Counted from the stretch's first letter, positions 1 to 9,269 are shown. The stretch: DNA of 64,000 nt from Chloroflexia bacterium SDU3-3 (GCA_009268125.1 WBOU01000006.1:257807-321806); one strand, 5' to 3'. The notes: generated from the sequence alone by a model not told the origin. Numbers and translations are program-made.

Positions 1-360
1 CACGCAGGATCGTTCCACCACCACGCAGGATCGTTCCACCACCACGCAGGATCGTTCCACCACCACGCAGGATCGTTCCACCACCACGCAGGATCGTTCC
101 ACCACCACGCAGGATCGTTCCACCACCACGCAGGATCGTTCCACCACCGCGTGGGATCGTTCCACCACCGCGTGGGATCGTTCCACCACCGCGTGGGATC
201 GTTCCACCACCGCGTGGGATCGTTCCACCACCACGTGGGATCGTTCCACCACCACGTGGGATCGTTCCACCACCACGCAGGATCGTTCCACCACCACGCA
301 GGATCGTTCCACCACCGCGTGGGATCGTTCCACCACCGCGTGGGATCGTTCCACCACCAC
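1..360. repeat. 21-bp tandem repeat array (minisatellite), 17 complete units, open at the left edge
   Basis: Seventeen head-to-tail 21-bp units run from base 1 to 357 and share the core GGATCGTTCCACCAC. Only the first six bases of each unit vary. Units 1-7 begin CACGCA, units 8-11 CGCGTG, units 12-13 CACGTG, units 14-15 CACGCA and units 16-17 CGCGTG. The block-wise order of variants fits expansion by slippage or unequal crossing-over of neighbouring units. Because 21 is a multiple of three and no unit contains a stop, the array is open in several frames (for example a GSFHHRV heptapeptide on the plus strand), but no start or ribosome-binding site supports translation. The array continues beyond the left edge. 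Confidence 0.95.
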
Positions 361-390
361 TGCGATGAGCAAAAGCCGTACCAGGGCGCA

Positions 391-430
391 AAAACGCCCG
401 CCCAGCAGCGCCGGGCGGGCGTTTCAAAAA
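391..430. terminator. Bidirectional intrinsic terminator downstream of pflA
   Basis: AAACGCCCGCC pairs with GGCGGGCGTTT around a GC-rich loop. Read on the minus strand, the stem is followed by a run of five T, as expected for the end of the pflB-pflA transcript. A short A run on the other flank means it could also act on plus-strand transcripts leaving the repeat array. Confidence 0.8.
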
Positions 431-438
431 CCTAGCCG

Positions 439-1275
439 CTACACCGCCATCAGGCCGCGCTCGCGAAAGATCTGCTGGGCCTGCTGGGTGGCCTCGGCGC
501 TGGGAGGCTGGGTAGCATCCAGCGTGTAGCGCAAGCCCAGGCGCTGCCACTTCGAGCGGCCCATCTGGTGAAACGGCAGCACCTCAACCCGCTCGACATT
601 GCCGAGCGTGGCGGCGAAGTCGGCCAGGCCCTCGATATTGGCACGCTCGTCGGTGAGGCCGGGCACCAGCACGAAGCGCAGCCACATGGGGCGTCGGTGC
701 TCGGCCAGCCGCCGCGCGAAGCGCAGCACGTCGCCCACATCCTTGCCGGTGGCGCGCAGGTGGGTGGCCACATCCCACGACTTGATGTCGAGCAGGTAGA
801 GGTCGGCGGCATCCAGATCCTCGTCGCGCAGCACATCGCCCAGGTAGCCGTTGGTGTCGAGCGCGGTGTGGATGCCGCGCTGCTGGCAGCCGCGCAGGAT
901 GCGCAGCACGAAGGGGGCCTGCACCAGCGGCTCGCCGCCGCTGATCGTCACGCCGCCGCGCCCGGCCCGCATAAAGCCCTGGTAGCGCGCCACCTCGGCC
1001 AGCACCTCAGCAGCGGAGACGCGCGCGCCGTTTTTGAGGTGCCAGGTGTCGGGGTTGTGGCAGTACTGGCAGCGGAAGTGGCAGCCGGTGGTCCACAGCA
1101 CCGTGCGGATGCCCGGGCCATCCACCGCCGAGCCGGTGGTGTAGGAGTGCAGGTAGCCAAACTCGCCGACGGCGGCCTCGGCCTCGGCCTGCTCGTCGGT
1201 GGCGCTGCCGTGCAGGCGCAGCTCGAAGGGCGAGCCGCTGAGGCTCTTGATCGGGGGCGGGTTCTTCTGTTCCAT
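439..1275 (-). CDS. pflA: Pyruvate formate-lyase activating enzyme (radical SAM)
   Basis: A 278-residue protein with the radical SAM cluster motif CxxxCxxC at Cys65, Cys69 and Cys72, in the PflA context DGPGIRTVLWTTGC followed by YCHNPDTW. The GGEP segment that helps bind SAM is present. The family uses a 4Fe-4S cluster and SAM to abstract hydrogen from a glycine of pyruvate formate-lyase, making the catalytic glycyl radical under anoxic conditions. It lies 86 bp downstream of pflB on the same strand and is probably co-transcribed. The first ~40 residues precede the usual PflA start and look like a lineage-specific extension. No strong Shine-Dalgarno is visible, so the exact start is less certain than the identity. 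Confidence 0.95.
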   Translation of the reverse strand: MEQKNPPPIKSLSGSPFELRLHGSATDEQAEAEAAVGEFGYLHSYTTGSAVDGPGIRTVLWTTGCHFRCQYCHNPDTWHLKNGARVSAAEVLAEVARYQGFMRAGRGGVTISGGEPLVQAPFVLRILRGCQQRGIHTALDTNGYLGDVLRDEDLDAADLYLLDIKSWDVATHLRATGKDVGDVLRFARRLAEHRRPMWLRFVLVPGLTDERANIEGLADFAATLGNVERVEVLPFHQMGRSKWQRLGLRYTLDATQPPSAEATQQAQQIFRERGLMAV

Positions 1276-1291
1276 GGGTTTCCCAGAAATA

Positions 1292-1319
1292 CCACAGGGG
1301 CGGCGCGCCGCCCCTGTGG
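1292..1319. promoter_or_regulatory. 28-bp perfect palindrome between pflB and pflA
   Basis: CCACAGGGGCGGCG is followed directly by its exact reverse complement, so the RNA would form a 12-bp stem with a four-base loop. There is no clear T run after it on the minus strand, so it is a weak terminator at best. It could stabilise the pflB message or reduce read-through into pflA, which is needed in smaller amounts than PflB. Confidence 0.6.
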
Positions 1320-1361
1320 AGATTGCCTGTTCCAGTGGGCCTCAGCGGCCCGCGCCGCTGG

Positions 1362-3623
1362 CTAGATCACGCCGTGGAAGGTGCGGCCGATCACATCCAG
1401 CTGCTGCTCGCGCGTCAGCTTGATGAAGTTTACGGCGTAGCCCGACACGCGGATGGTCAGCTGCGGGTACTTCTCCGGGTGATCCATCGCGTCCACCAGG
1501 GTATCGCGGTTGAGCACGTTCACGTTCACGTGGAAGCCAGTCTCGCCGAAGTAGCCATCGAGCACGCCCGCCAGGTTCTCCACCTGCTCGTCGCGGGTCT
1601 TGCCCAGGCCCGAGGGCACGATCGAGGTTGTCCACGAGATGCCGTCCTGGGCGTGCTCGTAGGGGATCTTGGCCAGCGAGAGCGCGGCGGCGACCACACC
1701 GTGGGTGTCGCGACCGTGCATCGGGTTCGCGCCAGGGGCGAACGGCTCGCCCTTGCGGCGGCCATCGGGCGTGTTGCCTGTGGCCTTGCCGTACACCACG
1801 TTGGACGTGATGGTGAGCACCGACTGGGTGTGGGTGGCGTTGCGGTAGGTCGGGTGCTGGCGCAGCTTCTGCATAAACGTCTCGACCAGCCAGGTGGCCA
1901 TGCTATCCACGCGGTCGTCGTTGTTGCCGTAGGTCGGGAACTCGCCCTCGGTCGTGAAGTCCACGATCAGGCCGGTCTCGTCGCGCACAGGTGTGACCTT
2001 GGCGAACTTGATAGCGCTCAGGCTGTCGGCCACCACCGAGAGACCGGCGATGCCGAAGGCCATGGTTCGCAGCGGGCTGTAGTCGTGCAGCGCCATCTCG
2101 ATCCGCTCGTAGGCGTACTTGTCGTGCATGTAGTGGATGCAGTTCATGGCGTTGACGTAGACCTTGGCCAGCCAGTCCATCATCACGTCGAACTTCTGCA
2201 TCACCTCGTCGTAGCTCAGCACCTCGCCCTTGAACGGCTCGGCCTTGGGCGCGATCTGCTTGCCGCTGACCTCGTCGCGGCCACCGTTCAGCGCGTAGAG
2301 CAGGCACTTGGCCAGGTTCACGCGCGCGCCGAACAGCTGCATCTGCTTGCCCACGCGCATCGCCGACACGCAGCAGGCGATCGCGGTGTCGTCGCCCCAG
2401 CAGGGCCGCATCAGCTCGTCGCTCTCGTACTGGATGGCGCTGGTGTCGATCGAGACCTTGGCGCAGAACTGCTTGAAGCCCTCGGGCAGGCGCGGCGACC
2501 AGAACACCGTCAGGTTCGGCTCGGGCGCTGGCCCCAGGTTGTAGAGCGTCTGGAGGTAGCGGAAGCTGGTCTTCGTCACCAGCGAGCGGCCGTCCATGCC
2601 CATGCCGCCGATCGACTCGGTGACCCAGGTCGGGTCGCCCGAGAACAGCTCGTCGTACTCCTTGGTGCGCAGGAAGCGCACGATGCGCAGCTTGATCACG
2701 AAGTCGTCGATGATCTCCTGGGCGGCGGTCTCATCCAGCGTGCCCTCGCGCAGATCGCGCTCGAAGAACACATCCAGGAAGGTGGAGGTGCGGCCCAGCG
2801 ACATAGCCGCGCCGTTCTGCTCCTTCACGGCGGCCAGGTAGGCGAAGTACAGCCACTGCACAGCCTCGCGGGCGTTGCTGGCCGGGGCCGAGATGTCGAA
2901 GCCGTAGGCGGCGGCCATCTGCTTCAGCTCGTTCAGCGCGCGGATCTGCTCGGAAAGCTCCTCGCGGTCGCGGATGATGTCCTCGGAGGAGTGCATACCG
3001 TCGATGCTGGCCTTCTCCTGCTCCTTGGCCTCGATCAGGCGGTCCACGCCGTAGAGCGCCACGCGGCGGTAGTCGCCGATGATGCGGCCACGGCCATAGG
3101 CATCGGGCAGGCCGGTGACGATGTGCGAGCTGCGGGCCTTGCGGATCTCGGGGGTGTAGACATCAAACACGCCGTCGTTGTGGGTCTTGCGATACTTGGT
3201 GAAGATATCGCGCACCTGGGGGTCGACCTCGAAGCCGTAGCTCTCCAGGCTCGACTCGACCATGCGCCAGCCGCCGTTGGGGAAGATCGCGCGCTTGAGC
3301 GGGGCATCGGTCTGCAGGCCCACGATGATCTCGCGCTCGCGGTCGATATACCCGGGGGCGTGGGCGGTAATGCTGGTGGGGATCTGCGAGACATCCAGCA
3401 CCCCACGGGCGCGCTCCGCGACAAACAGATCGCTGAGCTTGGCCCACACGGCCTGCGTGCGCTCGGTGACGGGGGCCAGGAAGGTATCATTGCCCTCGAA
3501 GGGCGTGTAGTTGCGCTGGATGAAATCGCGCACGTCGATATGATCCTGCCACGCACCGCCGACGAACCCGCGCCAGCCTGGGATGACGTACTCAGCGGTC
3601 TGCTCTTCAATGAACGACGACAT
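1362..3623 (-). CDS. pflB: Formate C-acetyltransferase (pyruvate formate-lyase)
   Basis: This 753-residue glycyl-radical enzyme converts pyruvate and CoA to formate and acetyl-CoA during anaerobic growth. The adjacent catalytic cysteines are Cys417-Cys418 in ACCVSAM, and the radical glycine is Gly728 in the C-terminal RVSGYAV segment, close to the E. coli positions (Cys418-Cys419, Gly734). Length matches the family (about 760). The start chosen is MSSFIEEQ, preceded by a GAGGAGG ribosome-binding site; a longer in-frame start 21 codons upstream lacks one and runs through the promoter region. pflA follows on the same strand. Confidence 0.96.
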   Translation of the reverse strand: MSSFIEEQTAEYVIPGWRGFVGGAWQDHIDVRDFIQRNYTPFEGNDTFLAPVTERTQAVWAKLSDLFVAERARGVLDVSQIPTSITAHAPGYIDREREIIVGLQTDAPLKRAIFPNGGWRMVESSLESYGFEVDPQVRDIFTKYRKTHNDGVFDVYTPEIRKARSSHIVTGLPDAYGRGRIIGDYRRVALYGVDRLIEAKEQEKASIDGMHSSEDIIRDREELSEQIRALNELKQMAAAYGFDISAPASNAREAVQWLYFAYLAAVKEQNGAAMSLGRTSTFLDVFFERDLREGTLDETAAQEIIDDFVIKLRIVRFLRTKEYDELFSGDPTWVTESIGGMGMDGRSLVTKTSFRYLQTLYNLGPAPEPNLTVFWSPRLPEGFKQFCAKVSIDTSAIQYESDELMRPCWGDDTAIACCVSAMRVGKQMQLFGARVNLAKCLLYALNGGRDEVSGKQIAPKAEPFKGEVLSYDEVMQKFDVMMDWLAKVYVNAMNCIHYMHDKYAYERIEMALHDYSPLRTMAFGIAGLSVVADSLSAIKFAKVTPVRDETGLIVDFTTEGEFPTYGNNDDRVDSMATWLVETFMQKLRQHPTYRNATHTQSVLTITSNVVYGKATGNTPDGRRKGEPFAPGANPMHGRDTHGVVAAALSLAKIPYEHAQDGISWTTSIVPSGLGKTRDEQVENLAGVLDGYFGETGFHVNVNVLNRDTLVDAMDHPEKYPQLTIRVSGYAVNFIKLTREQQLDVIGRTFHGVI

Positions 3624-3942
3624 CGGAACCTCCTCGAGGGTCGATATATATTGTTCGGAAATGCACAATCGCACATACCAAAGCATTTACCATGGGTATA
3701 CTATACCGCGCCAGCTAAAAAAGAGAGTGGAAACGTCAACATCCAGCAGTAAAGGTTTGTTAACACGAATATTGTGCTTCTTTTCGCAAAATGGTGCGGC
3801 ATGAGCTATACTACCGGCAAGACAAACTCAGGACCGAAGAGCGAAGCGCGAAAATCGAAGACATATCGCATCCCCAACCCATGCTCGACCTTTCGTCTTC
3901 GGGAGCTTCGGCCTTCGTCCTCTCAAAGGAGCGAGGAACGCA
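3624..3942. promoter_or_regulatory. Divergent control region between pflB and the flavoprotein gene
   Basis: This 319-bp region separates two divergent genes. It contains the 13-bp palindrome GGTATA-C-TATACC at 3695-3707, which could be an operator or overlapping -10 elements. A TATACT hexamer at 3807-3812 is a possible -10 for the plus-strand gene, but I see no convincing -35 for either direction. I could not identify an FNR/Crp-type site with confidence. Confidence 0.4.
3830..3921 (+). promoter_or_regulatory. Long imperfect hairpin in the 5' leader of the flavoprotein gene
   Basis: The stretch 3830-3862 (starting AGGACCGAAGAGCGAAG) is largely complementary to 3895-3921 (GTCTTCGGGAGC through TTCGTCCT), separated by about 32 bases. 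The distal arm ends a few bases before the AAAGGA ribosome-binding site of the gene starting at 3943. There is no T run, so if it acts at all it would be on translation or mRNA stability. No known riboswitch class is recognisable. Confidence 0.45.
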
Positions 3943-4872
3943 ATGCATGACCTCATCATTATTGGCGGCGGGGCGTCGGGCCTCTCGGCGGCGCTGTACG
4001 CCCAGAGCAAGCAGCTGGATGTACGCGTGATCTACCAGGAGGTCGGCGGCAAGACCGGGCGGCAGCAGCACCTGCACCAGCAGGACAACGAGGAGTACCT
4101 GGCCGGAGCCGAGGCGGTGATGCAGTTCGAGCGCCGCGTGACGGCCCAGGCCAGCACCGTGCTGCGCGACCGCGTGCTGGGCATCACCCGCAGCCACGAG
4201 GATTTCATCGTCGAGACCCAGATCAACGGCAAGCTGGCCGCGCGCAGCGTGATCGTTGCCACCGGCGCGTCGCCGATCAAGCTGGATGTGCCGGGCGCGC
4301 GCCAGTTCGCCGACCACGGCATCGGCTACTCGGCCACCACCCACGCCCACCTGCTGGAGAACAAGACCGCCGCCGTGATCGGCGCGACGCCCCGCGCGGT
4401 GGCTGGCGTGATCGAGCTGGCTCGCACGGCGGCGCGGGTCTACCTCGTCACCGCAGGCAAGCACGACCTGATCGACCCGCTGGCGGCGACGCTGGCCCGC
4501 TACCCCAACGTGACGGTGCTGCGCAACTACAAGGTGCGCGAGGTGCAGGGCACCACCTCGGTGGAGCAGGTGGTGATCGAGCGCGACGAGGAGCTGTCGT
4601 ACCTGCGCGTGAATGCGATCTTCGCCGACCTGGGCCTGCTGCCCAACACCGGCGTCGTGCGCAACCTGGCCAAGCTCGATGAGGATGGCTTTATCGAGGT
4701 GGATGGGCGCAACCACACCAGCGTGTCCGGCCTGTTCGCCGCTGGCGACTGCACCACCCGCTTCGGCGAGCACAGCCTGATCGCCGTGGGCGAGGGCGTG
4801 CGCGCCGCCCAGAGCGCCTACACCTACCTGCTGAGCCACCCGCTCATCCTTGAGCCAGAGCCGGCGGACTAG
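3943..4872 (+). CDS. Thioredoxin-reductase-like FAD/NAD(P)-dependent oxidoreductase lacking the CxxC
   Basis: A 309-residue two-dinucleotide-binding-domain flavoprotein. The N-terminal FAD site GGGASG (residues 8-13), the ATGASP strand (107-111) and the C-terminal FAAGDC FAD motif are all present, and the overall order is that of low-molecular-weight thioredoxin reductase. At the position of the redox-active CATC, the sequence reads S130-A-T-T133, so the disulfide needed to reduce thioredoxin is absent. The NAD(P) fold (GATPRA) also departs from the usual GxGxxA/G. It may be a ferredoxin-NADP-reductase-like or other single-flavin reductase; the substrate is unknown. AAAGGA precedes the ATG. 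It is divergent from pflB and followed by a terminator. Confidence 0.8.
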   Translation: MHDLIIIGGGASGLSAALYAQSKQLDVRVIYQEVGGKTGRQQHLHQQDNEEYLAGAEAVMQFERRVTAQASTVLRDRVLGITRSHEDFIVETQINGKLAARSVIVATGASPIKLDVPGARQFADHGIGYSATTHAHLLENKTAAVIGATPRAVAGVIELARTAARVYLVTAGKHDLIDPLAATLARYPNVTVLRNYKVREVQGTTSVEQVVIERDEELSYLRVNAIFADLGLLPNTGVVRNLAKLDEDGFIEVDGRNHTSVSGLFAAGDCTTRFGEHSLIAVGEGVRAAQSAYTYLLSHPLILEPEPAD

Positions 4873-4900
4873 GCCCGCACCACAGCAAGCGCACCCGAAT

Positions 4901-4943
4901 GCGGCGCACCTCCTAGTAGCTAGGGGGTGCGCCGCGCTGTTTC
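4901..4943 (+). terminator. Intrinsic terminator after the flavoprotein gene
   Basis: GCGGCGCACCTCC pairs with GGGGGTGCGCCGC around a nine-base loop (one mismatch), followed by GCTGTTTCT. It sits 29 bases after the stop codon. Confidence 0.75.
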
Positions 4944-5467
4944 TGCGGCGTGCGCCCCTCACGTGGTGTCACTTTTAGGGTTGTTTTTGGGTCGGGTCGA
5001 CCGTAGGCAATGCTTGCAGCGTTGCACGGTCGGGGCGACCCAAGGTGCCATGCACGATAGCGGTTCCGCTTGTATGCTGGGTGAATGCCCTGCGCAGGCG
5101 GCGCACAGAGGCCTGCGCCTGTGAACCCCGCCAGGGGGCGTTGCCCCTTGGAACCCCAATTTAAGGCCTTCCTATGCCATTCCCTGACCGCTGGTGTTCG
5201 TGCATATGGCCAGTTTACACGAGCGGCACCTTCGCCGCATGGGCCAGGTGGGTGGGGGTGGCATCGTACCATTCTCCCTCGCGCCTTCGCACCCTTATGG
5301 GTATTCGTCTCCTTGGTGTCTTGGTGGTACATCGCCCTCCTACATCCAGCGGGCAGGCGCAGCCGTAGAATAGGGTGCAGAAGAGAGGAGAAGCCCAGGC
5401 CCAAGCAGGCATGCCGCCCACGTGCGCATGCCCGCCTGGGGTGGGTCCAGGCAAAGGAACCTAACTA
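4944..5467. other. Intergenic region with remnants of dispersed repeats; no gene seen
   Basis: No credible gene is present. 4990-5043 holds an inverted repeat (GGTCGACCGT with ACGGTCG-GGCGACC). 5123-5157 is a hairpin-forming GCCAGGGGGCGTTGCCCCTTGG block flanked by AACCCC, a type often dispersed in GC-rich genomes. 5296-5328 ends in CCTTGGTGTCTTGGTGGT, resembling one arm of the inverted repeat at 48913-48971. These look like decayed intergenic repeat elements. The msrA promoter must lie at the right end but is not obvious. Confidence 0.5.
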
Positions 5468-6010
5468 ATGACTGCAGGAACAGAGATCGCAACACTGGCG
5501 GGCGGGTGCTTCTGGTGCCTTGAGGCGATCTACGACGATATCATCGGTGTCACCGACGTGGTCTCGGGCTACGCCGGGGGCAGTGTGCCCAACCCCAGCT
5601 ACGAGCAGGTGTGCACCGGTGGCACCGGCCACGCCGAGGTGGTGCAGCTGCGCTTCGACCCGCAGCAGATCAGCTTCCGCGAGCTGCTGGGCGTGTTCTT
5701 CAGCATCCACGACCCCACCACGCTCAACCGCCAGGGCCACGACGTGGGCACGCAGTACCGCTCGGCGATCTTCTTCCACAGCCCCGAGCAGCAGCGCGTG
5801 GCCCAGGAGGTGATCGCCGAGCTGACTGAGCAGCGCGCCTTCGCGCAGCCGATTGTCACCCAGGTGGTGCCCTTCGAGCAGTTCTACGCCGCCGAGGGCT
5901 ACCACCAGGAGTACTTCGCGAACAACCCCAACCAGCCCTACTGCCGCGCCGTGGTGGCCCCCAAGGTCAGCAAGTTCCGCAAGAGCCACGCCGCGCGACT
6001 GAAGGTCTAG
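5468..6010 (+). CDS. msrA: Peptide-methionine (S)-S-oxide reductase MsrA
   Basis: A 180-residue protein with the MsrA active-site motif GGCFWCLEA; the nucleophile is Cys14. The downstream GYAGG, GHAEVVQ and YHQEYFANN segments that form the methionine-sulfoxide pocket are conserved. It repairs oxidised methionine in proteins, with the enzyme recycled by thioredoxin. Cys17 and a cysteine near residue 161 could serve as resolving residues, though their roles cannot be assigned from sequence alone. AAAGGA lies nine bases upstream of the ATG. It is monocistronic and convergent with the kinase gene, whose end is six bases away. Confidence 0.96.
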   Translation: MTAGTEIATLAGGCFWCLEAIYDDIIGVTDVVSGYAGGSVPNPSYEQVCTGGTGHAEVVQLRFDPQQISFRELLGVFFSIHDPTTLNRQGHDVGTQYRSAIFFHSPEQQRVAQEVIAELTEQRAFAQPIVTQVVPFEQFYAAEGYHQEYFANNPNQPYCRAVVAPKVSKFRKSHAARLKV

Positions 6011-6016
6011 CGCACA

Positions 6017-8989
6017 TCACCCTGCCGCTGCGGCGCGCTCGCGGGCCAGCCGCAGCGGCAGGCGCACCGTGAAGGTGCTGCCATGGCCCTCGGCGCTGTC
6101 GATCAGCACCTCGCCCCCGTGCTGCTGCACGATCTCGCCCACCACATACAGCCCCACCCCCAGGCCCGATATCTTACGCCTGTCGATGTTCTCAGCGCGG
6201 TAGAATCGATCGAACAGGTGCGGCAGCGCATCGGCGGGTATGCCGATGCCGTGGTCGCGCACCGTGATCTGGGCGTAGTCGCCATCCTGATCCAGCCCCA
6301 CCGCGATATCGCCGCCGCTGGGGCTGTACTTTATCGCATTCTGCAGCAAGTTCTGCAGCACCTGCTCCAGCCGCAGCTCGTCGCCATCCACCACTAGCTC
6401 GGCGTCGTCGGCCACGTGCAGCTGCAGCACATACGGCCCCTGGATGAGCTGCAGCTCGCGCAGCACGCGGCGGGCCAGATCGGCCAGATCCACGGGCGCG
6501 CGCATGATCGCCAGCTGGCCCTCCTGGATGCGCGAGATATCGAGCATGGTCAGGATCATCTGGTGTAGCCGCCACGACTGATCCTGGATGACCTGCAGCG
6601 CCCAGCGGTCGCGCTCGCCCAGGTCGTCGCGGCGGGCCAAGCTGCGCTGCAGCAGCTGGGCCGTGCCCAGCAGCGAGGTGAGCGGGGTCTTCAGCTCGTG
6701 GGCAGCCACCGAAAGAAACTGGTCGCGCAGATCGACCGCAGCCTCGGCATCGAGGCGGGCCTGGCGCTCGGCGGCATCCAGGCGGGCGCGCTGCAGCGCC
6801 TGGGCGTAGTAGCGCGCCAGGGTGTAGAGCAGGGCGCGCTCGTCGGGGGCGACGCAGTCCACAGCCTTGAAGCGCAGGCACAGGCAGCCGATCGGCTGGC
6901 GGTTCACCACCAGCGGGATCGCCGCCAGGGTGCCGCTGGCGGGCTGGCCATCGGCGGCCAGGCTGGGCACGCCAGCGTTGGGCGGGTCGATCCACAGCGG
7001 CTCGGCCATGGCCACCGTGCGCGCCGCTGGCATGGTGGATGTGCGGTGGATGCGCCGCCAGCGCGCGATCGCCTGCGCCGAGTAGCCGTGGGCACGCTCC
7101 AGCTCAAGCCACTCGCCATCCTCGCTCAGCAGCATCACCCAGATCCCACGGATGGGGAATGCCTGATTGAGGTGCGCGATGATCACATCCGTCACCGCCG
7201 CAGGCGTGAGCGCCTGGGTCAGCGCGCCGGTCATCTGGGTCATCAGCGCGCCCATGGCCTCGGCGCGCTTGCGCTCGGTGATGTCCATCACCACCGCGCC
7301 CACGCCAGCCACCGCCCCGCTGGCCATGCGCACTGGGAAAAGCGAGAGCAGCCACGTGCCATCCGGGCGCGATGGGAAGAAGCCGTGCAGCTCCATATTC
7401 AGCAGTGGCTGGCCAGTGCCGAGCACGCGCTGGAAGGAGGCGGCGATGCTTGGGGAGAGCGCGGGGAACATCTCGTGCACCGTGTGGCCCAGGTGCTCCT
7501 CGACCGACAGCTCGTTCAGGGCCGCCAGCGCCGGGTTGATGTGCACATAGCGCAGATCCGAATCCCAGATCGCCAGACCCACCGGCACGGTGTGCACTAG
7601 GCTCTCAAGCCGCGCCCAGGCCGCATCGCTCTGCGAGATCGCCTCGTGGGCATCGCGGTGCAGCCGCACGCGCTCCAGCGCGTGGCAGCCCTGCTGCACC
7701 AGCATGTCGAGGTAGTCCATGTCGGCCTGGCCTGGCTCGCGGCCATAGGTGAAGGCTAGGCCCAGCACGGCCACCAGCTGGCCGCCCAGCAGCACTGGCG
7801 TGGCCAGCCACGAGCCGACATGGGCGCCGCAGCGCTCGTAGAGCGCGGGGAAATGCTCGGCCCACTCGCCCGGCGCATAGAAGTGCGGCTGCCGATCGTG
7901 CAGCGCCTCGATCAGCGGATGGGGCGCGGCGGGGGCCTGGTGGGTGAGCCATAGATCGGCAAAGCCACCCTGCGTGCGGTGCTCGGTGAGCGTCGGCGGC
8001 TCGCCCTGCGTCACAAACAGCGCGCCGGCATAGGCCCCCAGGCCGCTGTGGGCCACACCCAGCAGGGCATCCAGCACCTCGCCGGGCGAGTTGGCGGCGT
8101 CCAGGATCGTGAGGCTCTGGCGCAGTGCCGATAGCTGGCTATGTATGGCGTCTGAACGATTCTCATTCAGCTCGCTTAAGGCTGGGCGCTCCGCCGCCAT
8201 ACGTTTCTGCGCGGTCACATCCTCGGCGATCCGAATCAGCACATCTGCACTCACCGCCCGCCCCACCGCCCGATAGGCCCGGTCGTGAATCCAGCGCAGC
8301 TCGCCGCCGGGACGCACGATCCGATACTCCAGATCATACAGCCCGATCTCCAGGCCACGCGCATAGGCCTGGCGCACGCGCTCCCGATCATCGGCGTGCA
8401 CCGCCTGCAGCCAGTGGCCGGGGCTATGGTAGAGCGGGTGGTGCGAGCGGCCCCAGATCTTGTCGTAGGAGGGGCTGACATAGCGGATCTGGTGGCAGCG
8501 CGCGTCGATCAGCCAGAACACATCGCGCCCGGCCCCGTCGATCGGCGCGGCCAGCTCGGGCGGCGGGCTGTGGGGCGGCCTCGGCTCCTGCCCGCCCTGG
8601 CAGCGGCGGGCCGTCACCACCAGCAGGCCGCCATCCATGGGCTGCATGGCCACGTCGAACCACTGGCCCAGCCATGGGGCGTAGATCGCGCTGGTGAGTG
8701 GGTGGCGGTTGATCATGGCACGAAGGTGCAGATCATGCAGCCCCCCATCGGCATCGGGCAGAATATCCCATGCCAGCGCACCCAGCAGGCGCTCGCGGCC
8801 AGCGGCCAGAAAACGCTCGGCAGCACCGTTCCCGTAGATATAACGTCCATCGCGATCAAACACATAGCACGCATCGGGGAGCGCGCCAAGGATCGCAGCC
8901 AACTGCTGCGATGCGAGTCCCTGCGGCATCATATATATGCTAGGGTCACGCTCAAACATCTGATCTGCTGACATGTCTTGCGCTAACAC
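6017..8989 (-). CDS. Multi-sensor histidine kinase (PAS-PAS-GAF-PAS-GAF-HisKA-HATPase)
   Basis: A 990-residue protein without visible membrane segments, so probably a cytoplasmic sensor. It begins with a PAS domain (about 25-110), then a PAS with PAC tail (about 150-265), a GAF (about 300-440), a third PAS (about 455-575) and a second GAF (about 590-740). The kinase core has the phospho-acceptor His764 in AAHELKTP, the N box LQNLLQNAIKYSP, DHGIGIP and GLGVGLYVV. Multiple PAS/GAF inputs suggest light, redox or small-ligand sensing, but the ligand cannot be told. The likely start is GTG with AGGAAG upstream; an ATG five codons in lacks a site. No response regulator is adjacent. Confidence 0.9.
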   Translation of the reverse strand: MLAQDMSADQMFERDPSIYMMPQGLASQQLAAILGALPDACYVFDRDGRYIYGNGAAERFLAAGRERLLGALAWDILPDADGGLHDLHLRAMINRHPLTSAIYAPWLGQWFDVAMQPMDGGLLVVTARRCQGGQEPRPPHSPPPELAAPIDGAGRDVFWLIDARCHQIRYVSPSYDKIWGRSHHPLYHSPGHWLQAVHADDRERVRQAYARGLEIGLYDLEYRIVRPGGELRWIHDRAYRAVGRAVSADVLIRIAEDVTAQKRMAAERPALSELNENRSDAIHSQLSALRQSLTILDAANSPGEVLDALLGVAHSGLGAYAGALFVTQGEPPTLTEHRTQGGFADLWLTHQAPAAPHPLIEALHDRQPHFYAPGEWAEHFPALYERCGAHVGSWLATPVLLGGQLVAVLGLAFTYGREPGQADMDYLDMLVQQGCHALERVRLHRDAHEAISQSDAAWARLESLVHTVPVGLAIWDSDLRYVHINPALAALNELSVEEHLGHTVHEMFPALSPSIAASFQRVLGTGQPLLNMELHGFFPSRPDGTWLLSLFPVRMASGAVAGVGAVVMDITERKRAEAMGALMTQMTGALTQALTPAAVTDVIIAHLNQAFPIRGIWVMLLSEDGEWLELERAHGYSAQAIARWRRIHRTSTMPAARTVAMAEPLWIDPPNAGVPSLAADGQPASGTLAAIPLVVNRQPIGCLCLRFKAVDCVAPDERALLYTLARYYAQALQRARLDAAERQARLDAEAAVDLRDQFLSVAAHELKTPLTSLLGTAQLLQRSLARRDDLGERDRWALQVIQDQSWRLHQMILTMLDISRIQEGQLAIMRAPVDLADLARRVLRELQLIQGPYVLQLHVADDAELVVDGDELRLEQVLQNLLQNAIKYSPSGGDIAVGLDQDGDYAQITVRDHGIGIPADALPHLFDRFYRAENIDRRKISGLGVGLYVVGEIVQQHGGEVLIDSAEGHGSTFTVRLPLRLARERAAAAG

Positions 8990-9269
8990 TATAGAGATAC
9001 TTCCTGCACTTCCGATGCCCGAGTGGTAAGGCAGCTAGGCCGCCGCTCCGCATCAAAGCAACCCCTAACGTAACAAGGCATGCTTCGCATCCGCACAACG
9101 CTGTGATCTGCATGGGTAGTACATCGCCCCATGGCAGTGATAGCTTGTCGCTCAACCTCCGGTGTTGCCTGCCCAGTGTACCACTGCCTATCCAAGATCA
9201 CAATAGCAATACAAGCAGCTGTTAGTTCTCCGATCATAACTCTGGCAGCAAGCGCATCCCAATGCGGGC
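8990..9269. other. Intergenic region between the kinase gene and the pst terminator; no gene seen
   Basis: The stretch contains the unassigned kinase promoter and no credible coding or RNA gene. A short segment near 9016-9046 resembles the D-arm of a class II tRNA but no full cloverleaf can be folded. Confidence 0.4.

Noticed and set aside
1-360. CRISPR array
   Set aside because: Units are contiguous without spacers and no cas genes are present.
151-435. Plus-strand frame coding GSFHHRV heptapeptide repeats across the 21-bp array
   Set aside because: The frame is open only because the unit is 21 bp without stops. It has no ribosome-binding site, its start codon lies within a repeat variant, and it runs through a terminator.
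3624-3686. Longer N-terminus for PflB
   Set aside because: GAGGAGG lies directly before MSSFIEEQ, and the added residues do not resemble the family.
1323-3752. Long open frame opposite pflB (about 800 codons)
   Set aside because: It is antisense to a textbook pflB, has His/Gly/Val-rich composition typical of mirror frames in GC-rich DNA, and matches no family.
5123-5157. Intrinsic terminator at the GCCAGGGGGCG hairpin
   Set aside because: There is no T run and no gene ends there; it fits a dispersed repeat better.
9016-9046. tRNA-like D-arm segment (CCGAGTGGTAAGGCAG)
   Set aside because: No acceptor, anticodon and T arms can be arranged around it, so it is not a tRNA gene.
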